Below, piece after piece: positions 37,318-43,057 of a stretch of DNA of 43,057 bases. The stretch's first letter is position 1. The number at the start of each line of letters is the position of its first letter. The position numbers were made by a program, and so were the translations under genes. The notes under the pieces are model-generated. The model was not told the DNA's origin, did no database searches, and saw nothing but the letters and a program-made list of their open reading frames with translations. The stretch lies in the IMG/VR virus record IMGVR_UViG_3300025767_001696, positions 1-43,057 of that record; one strand, written 5' to 3'. This stretch comes from a virus.

Positions 37318-38276
37318 ACCTCATTCCAATCACCTGAAAGAGCGCCTCGCGCATAATCAGTAGCTCGATTTTCAAAGAAGTTGGTATGCGTTGGAGCGTT
37401 AATCATCTCCTCTACCCAGAGTAATGGGTTCTTTTTCATCTTAAAGATGCCTTTTAATCCAAGGCTAATGAGTCGTCTATCAGCAATATATCTAATGTAC
37501 TTCTTTACATCCTCAGCTGTTAGATTCTCCATATCCCCCATAGCAAAAGATAGATCAATAAATTTATCTTCCAGTTCAACCATCTTTTCTGCTATTGTAT
37601 ATATTTGCCCTTTTAGCTTGTCATTCCATAGCTCAATATTTTCTTCTATGTAAGTACGGAACAGTTTAATCATAGACTCAGCGTGCATTGTTTCATCAAC
37701 AATAGACCAAGTAACTATCTGACCCATACCTTTCATCTTGCCGTGGCGTGGGAAGTTTAGAAGCATGATAAACGATGAGAATAACTGCATACCTTCAGTA
37801 AATGCTGAAAAAGCAGCAATATTAGTTGCTACGGATTCCTTAGTACCGTTGTCATTAGAAAGACCCATGAAATATTCATGTTTATCTTTCATAGCTTCAT
37901 ATTCAAGAAACTCGTTATACGTAGATTCAGGCATACCGAGGGTTTCAATAAGATGAGAATAAGCAGCAACATGCAATGCTTCTCGGGCCGCAAACCCTGC
38001 TAGCATCATTCTTACTTCAGGTTGAGGAAAGTGGGGTAGATAGTTATTAACATATCCCCCTGCTACATCGATATCACCTTGAGTAAAAAATCTAAAGATG
38101 TTAGTAAGAAATGCTTTCTCTGAAGGGCTGAGTTTAGATCCCCAGTCTTTAACATCCTCGTTCATAGGTACTTCAGTATGAAGCCAATGGGACTGTTCGT
38201 GTTTGAGCCATGCGTTATACGCCCATGGGTAGTTGAACGGTTTAAAGTAACTTCTTTCTTCCGTTAGTGATTTCAT
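37302..38276 (-). CDS. nrdB: Class I ribonucleotide reductase small subunit
   Basis: 324 residues. Iron ligands D68, E99, H102, E161, E195 and H198 are readable from FTQGDID, AAREALHVAAY, FTEGMQLF and VDETMHAES. Y106, seven residues after E99, is placed as the stable tyrosyl radical of class Ia enzymes. The C-terminal SGDWNEVWGAA would bind NrdA. It generates the radical for nucleotide reduction. Separated from nrdA by an oxygenase gene, with 4-nt overlap. Confidence 0.92.
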   Translation of the reverse strand: MKSLTEERSYFKPFNYPWAYNAWLKHEQSHWLHTEVPMNEDVKDWGSKLSPSEKAFLTNIFRFFTQGDIDVAGGYVNNYLPHFPQPEVRMMLAGFAAREALHVAAYSHLIETLGMPESTYNEFLEYEAMKDKHEYFMGLSNDNGTKESVATNIAAFSAFTEGMQLFSSFIMLLNFPRHGKMKGMGQIVTWSIVDETMHAESMIKLFRTYIEENIELWNDKLKGQIYTIAEKMVELEDKFIDLSFAMGDMENLTAEDVKKYIRYIADRRLISLGLKGIFKMKKNPLLWVEEMINAPTHTNFFENRATDYARGALSGDWNEVWGAA

Positions 38277-38803
38277 TCTTTCTTCTCTTCTTCTAGCTTG
38301 AACGCTATTGTTGTCCTTAGCCCTGCATAACCTGCAGCAGGCCCCATTCCCAGATGTCTCATATTAGCGTCAAACAATATGCCGCTGTTTGGAACATATG
38401 CTACTGCTTTTTCTAAATCATTCTCAAACAGCGTTTGTCCTCCCCATTCTTGTCTCCATACTGGATTACTATAATATAAGAATGTATGAGTTACCTGTGT
38501 AGCAGCTTTATTATCTGTATGCCAATCTCCATCTTGTCCTCTTGTTTGTCCGTTAGCATATACATAATGTAGTTTGTAATTGCTGCCTATTAGCTCTTTT
38601 ATTCGACTAAACAAATATTCTGTAACATACTCAACATGTTCTAATGGATGATACCAAAGAGGATTAACATCTGGTTCTATAATATTAAAATCTGGTGTAA
38701 CCTCACTAATTCCGTTAAACTGCCAGTTATTTGAATAAATTAGTTCATTAAATAAAAAATCATGATCTTTTTTATCTAGAATATCATAATACCGCTTGTA
38801 CAT
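38273..38803 (-). CDS. 2OG/Fe(II) oxygenase between the RNR subunits
   Basis: 176 residues. DGDWHTDNKAATQVTHTFLY gives HxD, WGGQTLFEND the turn, DANMRHLGMGPAAG the distal His and LRTTIAFKLEE the Arg. Prolyl-4-hydroxylase-like. The gene sits directly after nrdA (adjacent) and overlaps nrdB by 4 nt. Its position among nucleotide genes may mean a nucleic-acid or protein substrate, but this is a guess. Confidence 0.82.
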   Translation of the reverse strand: MYKRYYDILDKKDHDFLFNELIYSNNWQFNGISEVTPDFNIIEPDVNPLWYHPLEHVEYVTEYLFSRIKELIGSNYKLHYVYANGQTRGQDGDWHTDNKAATQVTHTFLYYSNPVWRQEWGGQTLFENDLEKAVAYVPNSGILFDANMRHLGMGPAAGYAGLRTTIAFKLEEEKKE

Positions 38804-40606
38804 TTACCCCTCACAAGCCAAACACTCGGTGCCGTCAGCCAAAGCAGTCATGTCTATTTCCTGAATAATATCTCTTTCAATTCTTTTTGATACTTTATCT
38901 GCTTTTCCAAGCTTCTCTGATCGACAATAGTATAACGTCTTGAGCTTATTTTTCCAAGCCATAAAATGAACGGCGTGCAAGTATTTTTTATTAACGTCTG
39001 GTCTAAAGAATAGATTTAACGATTGAGCTTGATCGATATACTCCTGCCGCTTAGCAGCGTGATCGATCAGCCAACGCTGATCTAGTTCCATCGATGTCTT
39101 AAATACATTTTTTTCTTCCTCTGTTAGGAAGTTTAAATGCTGCACCGATCCGTCATTAGATATCACTGAGGACCAGACTTCGTCTTCTGCCTGTTTAGTC
39201 TCCCCAGCTTCAATCTTATTCTTAATAAGCACCACCAGATGCTTATTCTTATTGAGATAAGCTCCAGATAATGTATCTTGCCTGTAAGCATTCGCTCTAT
39301 ACGGCTCAATACTTGGTGAAGTGTTTCCCATGATGATACTAGAAGAAGCGTTAGGTGCGATAGCCATAACATGACTAAACCTTCTTCCTGTGCCAGCTGC
39401 ATCAGGTGCTTCGCCTCGTTCTGCACCCAGCTCCATATTTGCTTCATCAAGTTTTCCTCGAATATGCTTGAACATTCTTACATTAGCACTCGTGGCTTGC
39501 CATGATTCCCATTCTATCATATTTTTCTGCAGATAGGCATGAAAACCTAATGCACCTACACCAATACTCCTCTCACGCGTTGCTGAGAATTTTGCTCTCG
39601 CTACTTCATCAGGTGCATTGTCGATAAAATATTGTAGTACGTTATCAAGCATCTCTGCTGCATCTTTAAGAAATTGAACATTTCTCGACCACGAATCGTA
39701 GTGCTCAAGATTAACAGAAGACAGGCAGCACACTGCAGTTCTATCTTTATTAGTAGGAAGAATGATCTCTGAGCATAGATTAGACTGATGTATTTTAAGG
39801 TTTAGATCTTTTTGAAACTGAGGTAAGTTATCGTTACTCGTATCAATAAAGTGAATATAAGGCTCACCTGTCTCCATTCGAAGCTCTAGTATTTTTTGCC
39901 AGAGGGCTTTTGCAGAGACTGTATCGCGGATTTCACCTGAATGCGGATCTGTGAGATTCCATCCATCATCTGCGTCTGAGTCCTGCATACACCTCTCAAT
40001 AATAGACATGAAGCGATTTGTAATATTGACACCGTGATGAAGATTAAGGCATCGTACATTAGGATCCCCTGTAGGCTTTCTCATTTCAAGATACATCATA
40101 ATATCAGGATGGCTTATATCCAGATACGTGGCATAAGAGCCTCGTCTTGTACGTCCTTGTCGATAGGCAAGACAAGATGCATCATAAGTTTTAAGGTGAG
40201 GCATTACCCCTGTTGACTTATCATCACTTGCGCGAATACCAAATCCTATTCCAACACCGCCCCCAAGCATACTCAGCCAGCTAGTCTCAGACAGATTATC
40301 TACAAGTCCTTCTGCTGAATCGTTAATGTAATTCAAAAAGCAGGATATTGGCATACCCCTTTTAGATCTACCAAACGATAGGATAGGTGTTGAGTACGAT
40401 AACCAGTGCTTGCTCGAGTATTCGTATAGTCTTTGAGCATGCTCATCGTTACTGGCAAACATCTTACTCACATAAGCAAAACGCTCCTGAGGTGATGTTT
40501 CATCCTCTCTCATATAGCTTTCTTTTAATCTCGATATACCTAGCTTATCAAAAAGATTATCTCGCGAATAGTCAATCTGCAACCCTAAAAATTCAGTCTT
40601 TGCCAT
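38804..40606 (-). CDS. nrdA: Class I ribonucleotide reductase large subunit, lacking the ATP cone
   Basis: 600 residues, against about 760 in E. coli and T4. The N-terminal ATP-cone (activity regulation) is absent. C89 (GMPISCF) and C293 or C294 (AVCCLSS) would be the redox pair, N276, C278 and E280 (QSNLCSEI) the radical and acid/base residues. LYYCRSEKLG holds the two stacked Tyr of the radical path, and the C-terminal TECLACEG the cysteines that re-reduce the site. It reduces NDPs to dNDPs. Loss of the cone would free it from dATP inhibition. Confidence 0.93.
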   Translation of the reverse strand: MAKTEFLGLQIDYSRDNLFDKLGISRLKESYMREDETSPQERFAYVSKMFASNDEHAQRLYEYSSKHWLSYSTPILSFGRSKRGMPISCFLNYINDSAEGLVDNLSETSWLSMLGGGVGIGFGIRASDDKSTGVMPHLKTYDASCLAYRQGRTRRGSYATYLDISHPDIMMYLEMRKPTGDPNVRCLNLHHGVNITNRFMSIIERCMQDSDADDGWNLTDPHSGEIRDTVSAKALWQKILELRMETGEPYIHFIDTSNDNLPQFQKDLNLKIHQSNLCSEIILPTNKDRTAVCCLSSVNLEHYDSWSRNVQFLKDAAEMLDNVLQYFIDNAPDEVARAKFSATRERSIGVGALGFHAYLQKNMIEWESWQATSANVRMFKHIRGKLDEANMELGAERGEAPDAAGTGRRFSHVMAIAPNASSSIIMGNTSPSIEPYRANAYRQDTLSGAYLNKNKHLVVLIKNKIEAGETKQAEDEVWSSVISNDGSVQHLNFLTEEEKNVFKTSMELDQRWLIDHAAKRQEYIDQAQSLNLFFRPDVNKKYLHAVHFMAWKNKLKTLYYCRSEKLGKADKVSKRIERDIIQEIDMTALADGTECLACEG

Positions 40607-40751
40607 TTTGCTCTCTTTGTTTTTTTAATTCTTGTTGTAGTTCTTCGATTCGCCTGTATGCATTATATAGTTGCTCGTTAAGCGTTCTGATGTGACCCTC
40701 GTAAAAATCTGACAAGGTTACATCTCTAGGAGGTTGATGTAGATCTCTCAT
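40593..40751 (-). CDS. Small coiled-coil protein between primase and nrdA
   Basis: 52 residues. ATG 40751 overlaps the primase stop (ATGA) with GGAAG upstream; an ATG at 40763 is less likely. MRDLHQPPRDVTLSDFYEGH, then a Glu/Gln/Arg-rich helix (YRRIEELQQELKKQREQNGK) predicted as coiled coil. It overlaps the nrdA start by 14 nt. Confidence 0.6.
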   Translation of the reverse strand: MRDLHQPPRDVTLSDFYEGHIRTLNEQLYNAYRRIEELQQELKKQREQNGKD

Positions 40752-41761
40752 ATTTTCTTCCATTGATTAAATTTTAACTTCAATTCAAGACCGCTGAACG
40801 TATTCTGATTTATAATATCTTGTACTGCGAGTCCACTGAGAACCATCTCATTAATATCTTTTTCTTTAATATTGCTTGGCCATATAACCATTCTGTATCC
40901 GCTATCAACCGCTTTACCAATCAGCTTTACAATCTCCACGTTACGAGGCTGATTGTCGAATATTAGGATTAGTTTTTCTTTCGGTATTGCTTGTGTAACG
41001 CTATTTAGATCGCTGGATCCAGCTGCGACTGCGTTAGGTATAAACATACTATCTAAAGGTCCCTCAGTAACATAAACATCCTTAGTTATATCTATTTTAT
41101 CTAAGTTGTACACCAGAGGATAGTTTTCGTCGACACGTATGGTAACATATCTCAGCCTTTCAGAGCCTAACGCTCTGCACGTTACTCCGATAAACTTACC
41201 GTCTCTATTATAGAAAGGAATAACTAGTCTCCCCTCTTCTCCGACGATTCTATCCTTGTACTTTTCTGACAACTGCTCCATCTTCTGCATGTTATCTATA
41301 TAGTACAGCTCCTTCCATCGATCCTCAGGTATCTTACGCTCACGTAAATACTCCTCAGATGGTGTATTATATACTTTATCGAGTAGATGATCAAGCAGGT
41401 TTTCTTTTTTTCTAGACTCAAAATCAGGAGCGCTAAAGTCAAGCACAGAAGCAACATTAGCATGCGACTTTCGGTAAGTGCCGTCTTTATATCTTTCTAA
41501 CGTATATTGATTGTATAGGAAGTTATCCAGCTCTTTAATGAGACTGCCCACAGACGCGCTATAGCCACAGTTGTGACATTTATAGAAAAGACCGCCTTTG
41601 CGAGTAAAGAAGTATCCTCGAGCCTTCCACTTATTGCTCTTAGAATCGCCGCAGATAGGACATCTACAGTTAGCCGTGAAGGGATTGTTGTTCTTGACTT
41701 TATATTGCTCCAGACGAGGAGCTAAAAGATTCACATACTTAACATCAATAAAAAGGGACAT
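40748..41761 (-). CDS. 61: DNA primase, T4 gp61-like
   Basis: 337 residues (T4 gp61 342). The N-terminal zinc ribbon is CRCPICGDSKSNKWKARGYF and FYKCHNCGYSASV. The TOPRIM core is DVYVTEGPLDSMFIPNAVAA (Glu) and LILIFDNQPRN (DxD-like). It makes short RNA primers with the gp41-type helicase, not in the window, during lagging-strand synthesis. ATATTATG leader; single promoter candidate upstream is within the preceding unit at 41795-41823. Confidence 0.88.
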   Translation of the reverse strand: MSLFIDVKYVNLLAPRLEQYKVKNNNPFTANCRCPICGDSKSNKWKARGYFFTRKGGLFYKCHNCGYSASVGSLIKELDNFLYNQYTLERYKDGTYRKSHANVASVLDFSAPDFESRKKENLLDHLLDKVYNTPSEEYLRERKIPEDRWKELYYIDNMQKMEQLSEKYKDRIVGEEGRLVIPFYNRDGKFIGVTCRALGSERLRYVTIRVDENYPLVYNLDKIDITKDVYVTEGPLDSMFIPNAVAAGSSDLNSVTQAIPKEKLILIFDNQPRNVEIVKLIGKAVDSGYRMVIWPSNIKEKDINEMVLSGLAVQDIINQNTFSGLELKLKFNQWKKI

Positions 41762-41794
41762 AATATAACTCTATTCATCATTGGCTACACGATG

Positions 41795-41823
41795 ATTATA
41801 CAAGAGTTTAACGTATAAGTCAA
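41795..41823 (-). promoter_or_regulatory. Sigma70-type promoter for the primase-nrd unit
   Basis: Minus strand TTGACT - 17 bp - TATAAT, 34 nt before the primase start. The -35 box overlaps the TGA stop of the gene at 41820-42293. The closest to the bacterial consensus in the window. Confidence 0.75.
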
Positions 41824-42293
41824 GCGATAAATTCTGGGAGCATTGAAAATATAATACCAGCCAGAGTAGCCATTCCGATAACATACCACTTCCACATTTC
41901 AAGCTTAGTCAGACGGTCAGCTACATCCTTGTGATGCTCAGCGTCTCTTAACTTCATATCTTTTATCTCTTGCATCATCTCTCTTATAGATGACTCGAGA
42001 TTGTCCTCGAAATCTTCTCTCACATCTCCGATCCTTTTATGTAGAACTTCATATTGCTCTTTTGCTTCTTTGCGACGATCTTCGATCAGAGAGAATAATT
42101 CTTTATCAACAGTATCATGTATTTCTAATCTATTCTCGTGAACAGCAATAACACGATCAAGACTGTTTGCTACAGTAGTTAACTTTTCTATAGCCGTATC
42201 AAGCTTGCCCATAAGACTAGACATAGAGTTAACATCTTTCTTGAGTAGCTCAAGATCTGTAGCAAGCTCTTTATTAGTAGCCATATTACACAC
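41820..42293 (-). CDS. Coiled-coil protein with C-terminal membrane anchor
   Basis: 157 residues; ATG 42284 (M4) is an alternative start. A long heptad-patterned helix (about 10-125) ends in KLEMWKWYVIGMATLAGIIF, one C-terminal membrane helix. This resembles small phage membrane proteins such as XhlA/holin-associated types, but it is longer and has no enzyme motif. Possible roles include an inner-membrane anchor or lysis control. Confidence 0.65.
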   Translation of the reverse strand: MCNMATNKELATDLELLKKDVNSMSSLMGKLDTAIEKLTTVANSLDRVIAVHENRLEIHDTVDKELFSLIEDRRKEAKEQYEVLHKRIGDVREDFEDNLESSIREMMQEIKDMKLRDAEHHKDVADRLTKLEMWKWYVIGMATLAGIIFSMLPEFIA

Positions 42294-42312
42294 AGTATTT
42301 GTTATATAGTTG

Positions 42313-43057
42313 TTATTTATTAAAACACTTTTCTAGATGAGTGCATATACTACTGTGTATCATATCTACTTCTTCTTCTGTAAAATCTATAGCACCTTCA
42401 TTTAAGAAGTTTGTTATATATGAATCCATATTGGAAATACGAATAGGCGAGTAATGTTTTTCTATACCTGGTTTTTCTATAATATTAAAATAATCTGTAT
42501 ATGTACAGTTAGAAGCAAATGAGCTTCCTAGTATTACTGTGCCTGGAACATTAACAGCGCGAGCCATATGCTGGCCAACTGAGTCACATCCTATAAAATA
42601 ATCTGATGCCTCAATGATAGATGCCCATCCCCGCAGATCGTTTTGTATTTTATATGTATAGACATCTTGAGGGAGATGAAATGTATTCTCGCCAAAGAAT
42701 ATAACGTTATAAGTCTGGGAAAGCTTTTGTACAAGACTTATATAGTTTTCCGCGCTCATAGAACGGACAGTAGAGTCTGCTACATTACCGTTAAAATCTG
42801 TTTCAGCTGATTGACCAAACGGCTGTATCACTATTGTTATATCTTTACCTTGCGTTTTTCTTATATCGCTTACAGTAGAACCAGCATGTAGTTTTTCTGT
42901 TTTACTTGAGAAAAAGCATGGTACTACTGGTACTTGATCATCCTGTTTGCGACCATTCAACAGCTCATCAAAAGCTTCAGCGATATTTACCTGTTGTCTG
43001 AAATAGCTAGGTAGTATGTATGGCTCAGGCTTATAAACTACATCACATTTAGATATT
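42313..43057 (-). CDS. GT9-like (heptosyltransferase family) glycosyltransferase, 5' end outside window
   Basis: The frame stays open to the right edge (248 codons seen) with no stop, so the true start lies beyond it. ITIVIQPFGQS and YNVIFFGENTFHL are in the C-domain, and IIEASDYFIGCDSVGQHMAR, then AVNVPGTVILGSSFASNC is the GT9 donor site (DxGxxH-like, here DSVGQH). The family transfers ADP-heptose or related sugars to lipopolysaccharide cores. It ends 20 nt before the coiled-coil gene. Confidence 0.75.
   Translation of the reverse strand, partial: ISKCDVVYKPEPYILPSYFRQQVNIAEAFDELLNGRKQDDQVPVVPCFFSSKTEKLHAGSTVSDIRKTQGKDITIVIQPFGQSAETDFNGNVADSTVRSMSAENYISLVQKLSQTYNVIFFGENTFHLPQDVYTYKIQNDLRGWASIIEASDYFIGCDSVGQHMARAVNVPGTVILGSSFASNCTYTDYFNIIEKPGIEKHYSPIRISNMDSYITNFLNEGAIDFTEEEVDMIHSSICTHLEKCFNK

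Noticed and set aside
42314-42321. AATAAATA as a late promoter for 41820-42293
   Set aside because: Differs from TATAAATA at the first base, and overlaps the stop of the upstream gene; no other support.
1-43057. Integrase, attachment sites or lysogeny genes
   Set aside because: No recombinase, repressor of CI type or att-like duplication around the tRNA was seen; the gene set fits a lytic T4-like phage.

Overview
The window looks like part of the genome of a large marine, T4-like tailed phage (myovirus). All but one of about 80 genes lie on the minus strand, tightly packed with ATGA or TAATG overlaps. The set includes T4-type replication and nucleotide genes: gp61-like primase, RNase H, NrdA/NrdB, dCMP deaminase, PhoH and a DsbA-like late protein. 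It also has a gp31-like co-chaperonin, a tRNA and the many tiny genes usual in such phages. A circularly permuted tmRNA whose tag begins AAND points to an alphaproteobacterial host; this is an inference. Features are described in transcription order, from high to low coordinates.

Right end (43.1-36.3 kb): a glycosyltransferase gene cut by the window edge, a coiled-coil membrane protein, then the primase - nrdA - 2OG oxygenase - nrdB - dCMP deaminase block with small zinc-ribbon and GIY-YIG-like genes. Middle (36.3-25.6 kb): a roughly 11 kb carbohydrate cassette with a GT61-like transferase, a small-molecule kinase, a nucleotidyltransferase-HAD fusion, two dioxygenases, several glycosyltransferases, a sulfotransferase, a TylF-like methyltransferase and a capsule-type transferase. 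It probably modifies a virion or cell-surface glycan. From 25.6 to 19 kb come RNase H, PhoH, a RecB-type nuclease and small conserved phage genes, interrupted by the only plus-strand gene, a NUMOD-type homing-endonuclease-like ORF.

From 19 to 2.5 kb the window is accessory: short operons of small genes mixed with a cytidylyltransferase, mannose-6-phosphate-isomerase-like cupin, GNAT protein, IscA/ErpA-like Fe-S carrier, GroES-like protein, SprT-type peptidases, more dioxygenases, a flavin-dependent tryptophan halogenase and a DUF932 protein. Ten minus-strand sigma70-type promoters, each with a 17-bp spacer and partly conserved spacer sequence, punctuate the window. At five loci they are preceded by copies of a dispersed motif of about 23 bp, TCCAATGAAATCAATGAGTTA; inverted copies form terminator-like hairpins at two of these.

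The left end holds tRNA-Arg(UCU), a methyltransferase flanked by a 12-bp direct repeat, the permuted tmRNA, and an exported protein with a long Asn/Thr-rich tract that runs off the window. The most notable items are the permuted phage tmRNA, the promoter-linked repeat family and the sulfotransferase-containing glycan cassette.
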